The notes under the pieces: model-generated | Seen by the model: the letters and a program-made list of their open reading frames with translations, nothing else | Told to the model about the DNA's origin: nothing | Databases searched by the model: none | Made by a program: the position numbers and the translations under genes | Shown: positions 12,191 to 22,509 of the stretch, piece by piece | Numbering within the stretch: position 1 is the first letter of the stretch | How the letters are laid out: each line of letters starts with the position of its first letter | Origin: Neopestalotiopsis rosae | Taxonomy: Eukaryota; Ascomycota; Sordariomycetes; Amphisphaeriales; Sporocadaceae | Direction of reading: 5' to 3' | Assembly (NCBI GenBank): GCA_023078685.1 | Contig: JALGAS010000002.1 | Coordinates: 5,208,001-5,272,000 of the forward strand | DNA length: 64,000 bases

Positions 12191-13007
12191 TTACAAGCTC
12201 TTACCCATGAACTTTCTCTTTGTGAAACTCAACCACCACTTGCTCGGCTTGCCATCACCACCTTCTTCGTACACTCTTGCCAATAACCGGTTTGCCAACT
12301 CCTGTCGTACTTGAGAGAGATATTGTCTCAATTGCTCAGCATCCTGTCTGTCCCGTGGCGGCTCGTACATCTGTAATTCTCAGTCAGCCTCGGTCCTCAT
12401 TCAATTGCGACCCCTTTTCCGTTCTCCCAAGGCCTTCTAGAAGACCCCCTTTTCAGATTGTTGCTCTCCAAGCGGTCCTTCCACTCACCTGATTCAAAGG
12501 GAAACCCGGGTCGCCGGGGATGGAAAAGTTCAGGTCTAGTGCCGTGTTCATGACCTCCTTCTGGGCCTCACGAACGCCATAGCTGGGTCGGATCTTGCTC
12601 AGGACTTCACTGGTGTAGAGGATGCCATAGATGAGCAGGCGGTCGGCAGGGCCCTGGATTTCAAAGTTTCGGAAGAAGGTGTTGGCGCGGAACAGCGACA
12701 GGACTTCGTCCAAGATGTCATACGAGTCGGAATCCGGGTCCGGCGACTCGGCGGCGGCGAGCGGTTCCGAGGGCGCTGGCAGCGTATAGGCCGGGCCCCT
12801 GGTCTTGGTGCGGAGAGGGAGGAGGGGAAAGTTTCCGATCAACCGCGGAGGGTTCGGGTCCTCGTTGAACATGGAGTTGTAGGCCTGAGGCGTTCATGGT
12901 TAGCCAGCGATCCAGATGCATACCGTTTTGAGAGTGGTGTTTCAATCCATGATGAGTCGGGCAGTTCCCGGCCAACGTCTTCGGGAACGGGCGCAACCTA
13001 CCGGCAT
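12191..13007 (-). CDS. ARC18: Arp2/3 complex subunit 3 (ARPC3, p21)
   Basis: Three exons on the minus strand: 13007-13002 (only ATG CCG), 12884-12489 and 12370-12191, encoding 193 residues. Introns are GTAGGT...CCTCAG (117 bp) and GTGAGT...TTACAG (118 bp), both phase 0. The joined start reads M-P-A-Y-N-S-M-F-N-E-D, the expected ARPC3 N-terminus. Diagnostic blocks are LIGNFPLLPLRTKTRGPAYT (residues ~17-36), DILDEVLSLFRANTFFRNFE, GPADRLLIYGILY and GDPGFPLNQ; the last exon gives MYEPPRDRQDAEQLRQYLSQ and ends KWWLSFTKRKFMGKSL. The length fits the family (about 175-195). The protein is a structural subunit of the seven-protein Arp2/3 complex that nucleates branched actin at endocytic patches and hyphal tips. 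A short Ala/Glu-rich insert sits near residue 45. Confidence 0.94.
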
Positions 13008-14221
13008 CTTGACAATGATTCGCCGAAGTAGCCGACGACACACTGGTTGCCAACACTTATAAGTTCAATTGCTGAGTCTGAGGGGTATCGCGGGTCCTTG
13101 GTCAGCTTCGCGGAGGGGGGATTGAGCTCCTAGGTAGATAGGGTAGTGTGCTGCGATGATGCTCTACCTTAGTGGTGTGGAGGGGCTGCTACCTACGCAC
13201 TGCGACTGCGCCCAAAGCGTTGTGCCTGCCTGCGCTGCGCCTATCGCTGGACCTCTGAGTAAGGGGGGCAACTGTTAAGGAGGGACGTCACTCGGCTCAG
13301 GCTCAACTCGGTAGGCCTGTGCTGGGTTGGGGCTGGATGCACAATTTTTCGTATGCATTAACGTGCACAAAGGATATACTTTTGTGATCGCTTGCACAAA
13401 GTATCAGTTGACCACGAGACGCCACACAGTCCCATGTGTGTGGGCTTAGGCAGCCACAATATCATTATTCATTTGCGCTATCCGTATGCTCAACTGTCAA
13501 TTGGCTGCTCCATCAAATTCCGGACACTCGACTTTGTGGCCACGGTGTCTGAGGCAAAGCCGGTTTTGTCGGGTCTTGGTCTTGGCAATCGCGATCAACG
13601 CTATGTGTGGCACCTGCCAGCTGGCGAATTCCATAATCCGTGTGGCTGGGAGCACATCGATCCTTCCCTCCCATCGAGTCATTGCAGCCTAGCTTTGGCT
13701 GGCCTGGGCTGGCTACCAGGATTTTCGATGACAAGCAGGAACGGAACAAAGCTCCATATCCTTCAGCAAGTCTCGTGACCTGGCGCTCAACTCGCGTGAG
13801 ACGTTCCTGTTAGCGCAGTGCCAATTTGACCCACATTTCAGTCAAGCAGCCCACAAAGAAGACAGGCCACTCTTTTAATAGGTGTATTTTGCCCCTCCCC
13901 CCAGTCTTGGTGCCTTGAATTCTCGTCGCGTCTACCCTTTAACCACTTACCCCCCAACGCCTCCTTGTTCCCATTGCCGCCCACTTTTGGTGGTCGCGCG
14001 TCTCAGCATCGTCACAGTTCTCTGCTGAGTTCGAAGAAATCGTGATCGCAAACTTCTTTTCCAAGACTTCTACATTTTCTGTTCTTTTTGATAAAACCGG
14101 CAAGTACTTGATAGTATTTGTTATCAAGGCGACCAGCACAAAGGCGCAGTTTGCCTTGTACTGGCGCTACGGACCCCCGGGCGCGTCCCTCGTCATTCCC
14201 ACTCTTGACTGTCAATCTCGA
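13008..14221. other. divergent spacer between ARPC3 and the next gene
   Basis: About 1.2 kb separating a minus-strand gene start from a plus-strand gene start, so it should hold both promoters. No supported coding sequence was seen; the open frames at 13390-13780 on both strands overlap and lack family features. The pyrimidine-rich stretch at about 13880-13960 followed by ordinary sequence may be the promoter and leader of the downstream gene. Confidence 0.5.
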
Positions 14222-15657
14222 ATGACAATCAAACTGCTTGTCAAACAGTAAGTCGCTTTGTCGCCCCGCGCGTCATAAATACGCAGTACCATTTTCGCAT
14301 ACAGACAGGGATGCTAATCATTACACCTAGGAGAGCGCAAACTCGCCAGACGCAAGCTACTGCGGGTGCACGATTAAAAGTTCATCACTTTGACATGTCC
14401 GCCACCACAATGTCCGTCGCCGCAGAGGCAGAAGATGACAAAAGCAGTCTTCCTAGGCGACCACGCCGTACCCATACTGTACCTGACCGAGGTTCATTAT
14501 GGGACATCATGCATGATCATCAGGGCACATCGCTCTTCGTCTTGCCTCTCTGCTGGACCGATCAGCACACGCGATTGCTTGGTTGTCGCTTTGCGAGACA
14601 ACCGTCGCAAGAGACTCCTGTGCCATCAACTCACTCCTCACCCAGAACGTCACCGCGCGCTTCATTAACGCTTGTCGCAATCGGAAGAGACATTGATACT
14701 CTCATGACTAGAGACAACCCACGTAACGTCATGCCAAAGACCCGAGCTATTAGAAACCTCATGTCAACGCTCTTTCCGAACCATCTCGGCAAGGCCAAAG
14801 GGAATGCAGAGCTCAGTCTCAGATTTGGAGACCGTCTCTATCAAAAAGCTGCCCGCGCACAGGTAGTCTGGAGGCACCATGACGCAACCATGTCGTTTGA
14901 CTCTGCCACCACCTGGACCTCCAGTCGCAACACCAGCCAGCTCTTGGCGTCCATGAGCGTTAATGTCGCCAGCGATGCCCCCGTCCTGGCATATGTCAGC
15001 AGAAGCAATCTCAACCATATCAGACATAACTGCTTCCGAATTGTTCAGGGCCCCAACAGAGCCCCAAACACGCCCGTCCGTCGTCTGCAAACCTTGAGAT
15101 CCAAGAACCTGGTGCCAAGCAACCTGGATGAAGATCCCTACTTTGTAGCGACTGCGATTTCCTTGGCACAGCAGCATTACTACCCCGACGGCTACAGAGG
15201 CAATCAGATCAAAGCAAAAGATTTTACTGTTCGCTTGTTCACCGTATCGGAAGAAGACCAGGCTTTCATTGTGTACACTGCCAAGATCTCATCTGAGTTC
15301 TTGATGATGTTCCACTCGCCAGAGTCTAATCCAAAGCCCGATGCCACAAAAGTCAAGATTGAGTACAAGCACGTACCCGTATGGCCGATTCTTGGCCTCA
15401 AGGAGCGGCTCGGCCAGGCCCTCGGTGAAGAGGTTGTGGGAAACATTGATCCCTTCTGCATTGAGACTTTCCCCGACGAGGAAGAAGAGATCATGCACGT
15501 CACCGAGTTCACGTCTCCCAAGCGCAGGCGCGATGTCTTCTCAGAGGTTTTTAATGCTAGCTTCAACGAAGACCGAGAGTCGAGCAGCACAGACGAGATT
15601 GGTGTCATTGGCAAGAGAAGGTGTCTCGAAGAAGGTAGGGTTGGCGTCGTGCGGTAG
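14222..15657 (+). CDS. uncharacterised protein, possibly with a C-terminal extension
   Basis: Not recognised. Preferred model: exon 1 14222-14247, intron 14248-14330 (GTAAGT...CACCTAG with branch GCTAATC), exon 2 from 14331 to the TAG at 15655-15657. An ATG at 14395 in exon 2 is the fallback start. The N-terminal third is basic and Ser/Pro/Thr-rich. A more ordered part begins around PKTRAIRNLMSTLFPNHLGK and continues through DEDPYFVATAISLAQQHYYP, then DFTVRLFTVSEEDQAFIVYT and VPVWPILGLKERLGQALGEE. The C-terminus has an acidic patch (FPDEEEEI) and a basic patch (PKRRRD). No signal peptide, membrane span or catalytic motif is evident. The same frame stays open for 48 sense codons beyond the TAG, and a weak 81-bp in-phase intron (15635-15715) could bypass the stop and end the protein at 15804. 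Either way it reads as a fungal-lineage hypothetical protein. Confidence 0.7.
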
Positions 15658-17081
15658 CGCTTCACACACAATGTTACGGATCGAGTGGTTGAACGGATTG
15701 CTGAAACGGGGTTAGATGAGGAGAATATGGCAGAATATGTCACAAAAGATGAAGAAGATGCTGGAGAAGCAACAACAAGCCGGAAGTGGCGTTTTTGGGC
15801 CTAGGTCAATGCAGCTGCATTCAAGGCCGGATGGCCTAGAGCATTGGGATGATTTTCAACGACAACAACACGCCGTGCCTTCGATGGAGTCTGATCGGGA
15901 GATAGTGTCCCCGATCTTTTCAACAAGGTCGTTGGTATTGCGCAGGGTCTATGATAATGAGACACGACCAGAGAGAAAAAGGGACGGGATGGAAACAATT
16001 CTTTTCAACTTGGCGGAGGGCGTTCAGATGCACGGTATTTGCATCAAGGTCATTGCACAAGACGGTCTGCTTCACTGGCAACGGATAGCGCTTTGATCCA
16101 TGAAAGAATGGTAATCATGTTTTTACGGTTTTCGGGGGATGATGGGGCGGCGATGGATGCCCCTGGTAATGATGTGATGGCAGGATTTGCAATGGTTTGA
16201 ATTCGACGTGTACCTGAGGAATACTGAAACCCAGGGCACAATTATACCCTCAAGAGTTCTCGGCAAAGGGGGAAGATATCATTTTCAGAGAATTGATAGA
16301 CATCATCGAATAAATGTTGTATCGTCAAAATCATGATTCAACGATCGCAAGGGCGGTAATCCACACTGGGGTGGTACCTGTCATAGACGTGACTTGGAAT
16401 CAATTCATGATTCTTGTCTCGAGTTCAGGCCATATATTGTGGCAGTGAACTTTGCAGGAATTGCTGTCTATGAGGCTACCTTATGGCCGCTGGATGTGTG
16501 ATCAACCATAGAGATGCTCGGGTTTTCATCCGTCCTGAAATCACATCAAGTTCGATTCTTCAAGATAGGGAAATGGGCGCCAAGTCGGCATCATTCGGCC
16601 GCAGTGATCTGCTACTCGTTAAGACTGGCCTAGCTGCAGCTTAAATGAACAGGTGCGTGACAGTCACTGTATTTTATTGTCATAGATTTAGCGTCGTCTT
16701 ATCAACCACAAACCATCAAATAGTGGAAGCCGTATATAGAGTGCTGACTGCTTGGAGATGTGGAATAGCAAGGCTGATTGGCCACATTGCACCTGGTGTT
16801 GGAGATCATTGAGACTACCGATAGGTTTGAGGTCATTTTGACATATCGTGACGCACATGTCCAACCCCGCGCATGAGAAGCGGCCAACCTAGCTAGAGTC
16901 TATATACGCAGCCGTCTCTATCTATCAGAATTGACTGCGATCGTCTTCTCCATATATATGTAAGACCTGGGGTAATGAGTTGATACTTTAAATTTGACAT
17001 GGGATTTGACGACTTGTCACAGACGTATAACCACCTTACTCACCATACAAGGAATTTGTCAACAAGAAGTTCAACACCATA
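15658..17081. other. spacer, possible 3' end of the upstream gene
   Basis: The first ~150 bases may be coding if the 15635-15715 intron of the upstream gene is real. A frame at 15716-16096 is open but offset, without recognisable features. From about 16100 to 17081 no coding signal was seen; the last few hundred bases should carry the promoter of the GPR1/FUN34 gene. Confidence 0.45.
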
Positions 17082-17984
17082 ATGTCTATGTACGGGCACG
17101 AACAAGATGAGAAGCGGCGCCATCAAATGCTGGAGCAGACGCCCGGCGTTCAGATATTCCTGCAGCCCATAGCACCTCCGGCTGCTCTCGGACTGGCCGG
17201 GTTCGCCGGCAGCACTTGGATCACCTCGAGCTACATTGCCAACTGGTGGGGATCGCCTGATTCGCCGACCATCTTCTTCCCGTTTGTGGGAATCTTTGGC
17301 GGACTTGCGCAATTCATTGCCGGATTGCAAGGGTTCAAAGCTCGTGATACCCTGGTGACTGTCATCAATACCATGTGGGGGAGCTTCTGGATTGCCATTG
17401 GCATACTGTACGCTTTTGTGGTGAGTTTTCCCTTGAAAAACCGTCACTCGACTTGACTTGCCGCCATTTTCTCAGATTCTGCATATATACTCATGATGAC
17501 ATATTCCCATGATTTCAAGGCCGCAGGTGCTCTCCCACCTCACTCGGTGCACACGCACTTTCCCGAGCTGGCCAGCTGGTTCGTGGTCCTGTGCGTCTTC
17601 ACGTGGTCCAGCGCCCTGGCGGCCACGGCGCGCGACGTGGTGCTCAGCGTGTGCCTCTTCTCCCTGGCGATCGGCAGCACCATTGCCTGCTGCCTCTTCG
17701 CCTACAACGGCGGCGCCTCCCCGGACTCTGGGTCCGGTGACGGCCTGAGCGGCGGCGTCACCCGCGGCATCAAGGCCGCCAGCTACTTTTGGATGCTCAG
17801 CGCCCTCTGCGCCTGGTGGCGCGTCACCGTCTACCTCGTCGAGGAGGCCTACGGCCCCGGGCACGCCATTACCCGCTTCTTTGTCATTGGCCGTACGCCC
17901 ATGGAGCGCCGGGCGCCGCTGATTATCCCTGGGCTTGGAGAGCCTGGTGTCAAGCGTGGTGTGCCCAAGCCTACGCCCGTGTAG
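17082..17984 (+). CDS. GPR1/FUN34/YaaH family membrane protein (acetate/ammonium-type transporter)
   Basis: Two exons, 17082-17420 and 17520-17984, encoding 267 residues. The donor is GTGAGT; the only in-frame acceptor that also keeps the protein contiguous is TTCAAG at 17518-17519 (phase 0, 99-bp intron), because the better-looking CTCAG at 17475 gives the wrong frame. About six hydrophobic segments are visible, starting with PPAALGLAGFAGSTWITSSY (residues ~32-50), then FFPFVGIFGGLAQFIAGLQG, SFWIAIGILYAFV, ASWFVVLCVFTWSSALAATA, VVLSVCLFSLAIGSTIACCL and a last one near AASYFWMLSALCAWW. The first resembles a diverged form of the family signature NPAPLGL. The spacing FxGGLAQFIAG plus the Trp-containing third segment matches the family that includes yeast Ady2/Ato acetate carriers. 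The C-terminal tail after residue ~235 is basic and cytosolic-looking. Substrate is unknown; acetate or ammonium export is the family precedent. Confidence 0.82.
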
Positions 17985-19329
17985 GATGCCATCGGTGCTG
18001 GTTTCAGCCTGATTCCAATGATTAGGTCATGGTACTCAGTGATATTAAAGGTAGAGGTTTGCCCTTCCAGAATGTGCTGTAGTATAGTATAAATACAGCC
18101 AAGCTGGGGGGTTTTCCAAGTCTGGTGGGCTTGCTATTCTGAGAAGATCACGCATGAGATTGAAAGAACTCGCAGAGTGGATGGACTTTTCTTATCAACG
18201 GCCAGTATCTTTGCCCTTTGAGTTTTCATATATTAGTAGTTCATAATGGAGATCAGTATTTTGTATAAAGCAGCAAAATCTGACTGAGCACTTGCCCGTC
18301 GATGTCCGAATATAGTCCGCCGCCCGAATCTGAATATAATGCCCCCAATTATTTCACTCCTTTGATAAGCCACGGTACAATCCGAGCCGAGGGCCGAGAG
18401 ACTATGTTCGTCATAATCAAGCTCGATCACGGCAAAGTCTGAGCATACTTGATTGAATAAGTGATAGTGGTGATCTATGATACTCATGCTACGGCGCGTG
18501 CCAAGTATAGTAAGATAGGCCACCCCGGCGGTTTCCGGCGCTCCACTTTCAACAGGTAACTGCTTGGCATAGTCTTGAGTACATAGTATTGTCGAAAATG
18601 TGCTGGAATAAGACTTGATCAAGTTCCTTGCATATCAAATCATTTCCACGAATAAACCTGCAGCTAGATTGTTTCGCGAAAATCCACGTGGTCACCGTTG
18701 CCAGATGCAACTTGACGATGCAGCAAAGGAGGGAAACGTAATCGAGTTGCCATTGTCCTTGCTTATCCGGCAAGACACAAGCCGCTATCACATGAAAGGT
18801 AGGATCCCGCCCATCTCGTTAATTCAGGGGCGGAGCCAATACCAGCAAGCGAATCTGCCAAGATCGCAACCCCCAGGATTCCGACTATTTAGGGTTGCTG
18901 CCGGTGTGGATTACCTACGCTTTCAGGGTAAACGCCAGATCAGGAACGTGCTGTAGATTGGCCAATTCCACTGGCTACCCAGATCAGGGACAGGGACCAG
19001 CATGAATCTCTCGTCCTGCCCGGGAGCCGCCAATAAACTTATCTTGTCCTTCCAAGCAATTGGAGACTTTCTTTTGTGGAGGTGCGCCAGCTTTCTTACA
19101 ACGCCGCCCGTGATGACCTTTAGTGTAGCAGTAAAATACAAGATTGACCAGGTCTTTCTTTACTTGATCTCTGCATGCCAAGACGGACTACCACGATGTC
19201 TATGGATGCCTGTGTGTATATAACGGCTGCGTCCGCCGCTGGAGGGTAGTCGCAGAGAAATGACCGTTGTGTTGTGCACCGACTATACGTTCCACCTCCC
19301 GTTGCTGATCTTGATCACCGACCAACGTA
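17985..19329. other. intergenic, no gene seen
   Basis: 1.35 kb between the GPR1/FUN34-type gene and the secreted nuclease gene. Frames at 18233-18622 (minus) and 18615-18956 (plus) are short, overlap and show no family features. The right end is the nuclease promoter, with a TATA-like word at 19217-19223. Confidence 0.5.
19217..19223 (+). promoter_or_regulatory. TATA-like element upstream of the secreted nuclease gene
   Basis: TATATAA lies about 107 bp upstream of the ATG at 19330, a usual distance for a fungal TATA box with a short leader. This would fit an inducible, highly regulated secreted enzyme. No transcript start evidence is available. Confidence 0.4.
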
Positions 19330-21316
19330 ATGAAGAGCATTTCCTCGCTATCGTGGCTCGCCACACTTCTTGCCAGCGGCGTAGCGGCGGTTACAATTGA
19401 GGAGATCAACGGCAACAAGTTCTTGTCGTCATACAATGGTCAGACCGTCACAAACGTGACGGGCATTGTGACGGCAAAGGGACCGAGCGGAATTTGGATC
19501 CGTTCGGTTGAGAAGGGAACAGATCCCAAGGTCTCGGATGCCGTCTATGTCTATGGCAGCGCGCTCGCCTCAAACACGTCGATTGCCACGGGCGACGTCA
19601 TTGTGCTGAACGGCAAGGTGAGCGAGTACAGATCTGCCTCGACCTATCTGTACCTCACGGAGATCACCTCGCCGACCGTCACTGCCATCTTGGAACACGG
19701 CCAGACGGTAGAGCCGCTCGTCATTGGCGTCGATACCCTGAGCCCACCGACGGGACAGTACACCAGCCTCGACGGAGGCGACGTGTTTGCTGTGCCCAAC
19801 AATCAGTCCCTCATCTCGGCCGTGAACCCCGAGCTGGAGCCCGAGACCTACGGACTGGACTTTTGGGAGAGTCTCGTCGGCCAGCTGGTGACAGTGCAGA
19901 GCCCAGTTGCCATTTCAAAGCCGAACCAGTATGGCGACCAATGGGTCGTCGGCTCTTGGGTAAAGACGGGAGAGAACGAGAGAGGGGGGCTCACCATTAC
20001 CAGCAAAGGTGATTCTCAGTGACCCAATACCTCAGCCTCCAGAACTGTGCAGCTAACACATTTCGCCAGATGGAAACCCGGAAGCTATCCGAATCACGGA
20101 TCCTCTTGATGGCACCGACAACCCCTCCGACAGCAAGCTCGGGGACAAGTTTGGGGACATTACCGGCATTGTCACCCAAGTCTACGGCTTCTATCACATC
20201 TTGCCCTTGACCAACATCACCGTGATCGAGTCATTGACCCCAGCCTTGCCAGAGGCAACAACCTTTACCAGCGACGGCGTATGCTCTGGCCTGACTGTGG
20301 GCGACTACAATGTGGAGAACTTTGCGCCCAGCGACACTGCCCACGTCCAGGATGTCGCTGCGCACATTGTCGACTACCTGCTCACCCCCGATCTCCTCTT
20401 CATCCAGGAGATCCAGGACAATGATGGTGAGACCGACGATGGCGTGGTCGAGTCGGACGTGACGCTGTCCACCCTGACTGCCGCCATTGCCGAGCTGTCG
20501 GGCGTGACCTACAACTACACCTACATTGCGCCCGTCAACGACGAGGACGGCGGCGCGCCCGGCGGCAACATTCGCGTCGCCTACCTGTTCCGCCCCGACG
20601 TGCTGCAGCTCCGCAACCCCAACCCGGGCAACGCGACGACGGCCAACGAGGTGCTCGCGGGCCCGGAGCTCCTGTACAACCCGGGCCGCATCGACCCTGC
20701 CAACGCGGCCTGGGAGGACAGCCGCAAGCCTCTCGTGGCCGCGTGGGAGACCCTCGATGGAAACAACACCTTCTTCACCATCAATGTGCATTGGGCTTCC
20801 AAGGGCGGCAGCTCCTCCATCCAGGGCGACGCCCGCCCTCCCGTCAATGGTGTCATTGCTGTTCGACAGCAACAAGCCGAAGTAACTGCTGTAAGTTCTC
20901 CTTCTCGTTCTCTTTGCGCCGACTTGTTCATATAGAGATTGCTTTTTTTACTGACTTATCCCTCCTTTTTGCAGGCGTTTGTTGCCCAAATCCTGGCAGA
21001 GGACCCCGACGCCAAGATCATTGTCGCCGGAGACTTCAACGAGTACCCCGTGGTCAAGCCCGTCGAGGACTTTTTGTCCCTGTCCGGCCTCCAGGACCTC
21101 GACGTGGTGGCGGGAATTCCCGAGGTCGAGCGCTACACGTACCTCTACGACATGAACTCGCAGGAGCTGGACCACGTCTTTGTCAGTCCCGCCGTTGCCG
21201 GCGCCTCGACCGCGCCGCAGTTTGAGCACGTTCATGTCAACACGTGGGTCGCTTACGACGACCAAGTGTCTGATCATGATCCCAGCGTCGGTAAATTCGA
21301 CCTGTGCAAGTACTAG
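19330..21316 (+). CDS. secreted nuclease of the endonuclease/exonuclease/phosphatase fold (ExeM/NucH-like)
   Basis: Three exons, 19330-20008, 20070-20890 and 20975-21316, encoding 613 residues. Introns are GTGATT...CGCCAG (61 bp, branch GCTAAC, phase 1) and GTAAGT...TTGCAG (84 bp, branch ACTGAC, phase 0). Residues 1-20 (MKSISSLSWLATLLASGVAA) form a clear signal peptide. The N-terminal half has a beta-rich OB-like region beginning VTIEEINGNKFLSSYNGQTV, as in bacterial ExeM/NucH extracellular nucleases. The catalytic domain starts near residue 315 with TVGDYNVENFAP, then LLFIQEIQDND (metal-binding Glu), INVHWASKGG, IIVAGDFNEYP and, close to the C-terminus, QVSDHDPSVGKFDLC. QE, GDFN and SDHD are the standard active-site motifs and all are intact. 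Several NxS/T sites fit secretion. The likely substrate is extracellular DNA; a phosphatase or other EEP activity cannot be excluded. Confidence 0.9.
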
Positions 21317-22509
21317 GTTGATATTTAGGGTTGTACTTCACTCCTAACCATTATATATGATTGAATATTTTGAGAATGATTATGATCCATGTTTGAACGC
21401 TAGACTCTTAGACCGTCCTTGTCGGCTATTATAACTTGACCGGGTACAATCTTGACCTAGCTTCCACTTGCAGTATTACGTATTATATCATTCTAGACAC
21501 ATTCCGTCTTCGTTCTCTGACACACCAACGACAACCTAGATACATTGGAGGCAACAGTGGCGTCAGACAATACGTCGTGCAGGAAAGCTGTTCAAGTTCT
21601 CGCTGTTGAATGATGAAAATGAGTTGAATTAGAAAAAAAATCATTGCACAACTTTGGTTCAGCAACATCAGTACTTTAACATCATGATTAGTGCATCACG
21701 ACTTGATTCTTTGATACTGCGTGTAAGAAAGCAATGCTATGGACATCAACATGTTGGGTGCTGAAGTCTATATGATACGCTGGATCAAAATTTGATCTTG
21801 CCTGTATCTGAACAATGCTTGATAGTGACACGAATTCTGTTTATCTTGTCTGTCGATTTCAATGTTCTCTTGGAACAATGGGCATTCTGCAGTATTGTTG
21901 GTTCCATAATATCATGCTTGGACAAAGAGATGTCCTTGCTCTGGGAGTAGACAGGAGACTTGTACTCGATTCAATGATTGGTCATGGGTGAACGAACAAT
22001 GGGTAAAGTGAGTATTTGAATAACCACAATGGTGCCTTTTCACAATGTTTCACATTGTTCTATTGCATGAAAAGAGAGAATTGAACAACAGCGCCAACGG
22101 ATGAATGACTGCTAATCGATTGTATCCACGTGAATAGAGATCAACTCAAAATGGACGCGTTGCTGGGAAACCCATGGGACGGCAGCTCCAGGAACGTGAA
22201 TGGAAATTCCTTTACAAGAAGGGCGTTTGTCGGTTAACGAATTACTTAATCACAATAATTGATTATCGACTCTTGATTATTCCATCGGGGCACTGTTTTC
22301 ATTCCTTCTATTTAACAGTGAAAATTTTCACTGATTTATGTACTTTCCTTTCATCCTCGATTCATCACCAAAGCACATTGTCGCCGACACTCTTTCCGCC
22401 GACACAAACCACCTCGACCAACACGGTCTACAGAGTCAATCTTCATCGTACTTCTGTTCTCATTAATCGTCGCCTTTCAACCCTGTCTTCCATCGTCATC
22501 AACGTCGCC
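21317..22509. other. AT-rich intergenic region and acyltransferase promoter
   Basis: 1.2 kb with no supported gene; it is visibly more AT-rich than the flanking coding regions between about 21330 and 22330. The coding frame of the downstream gene stays open upstream to 22174, but that part translates to a hydrophobic/Ser-rich string, precedes a strong Kozak ATG at 22510, and is pyrimidine-rich from about 22330 to 22500. It therefore looks like promoter and leader. Confidence 0.5.
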
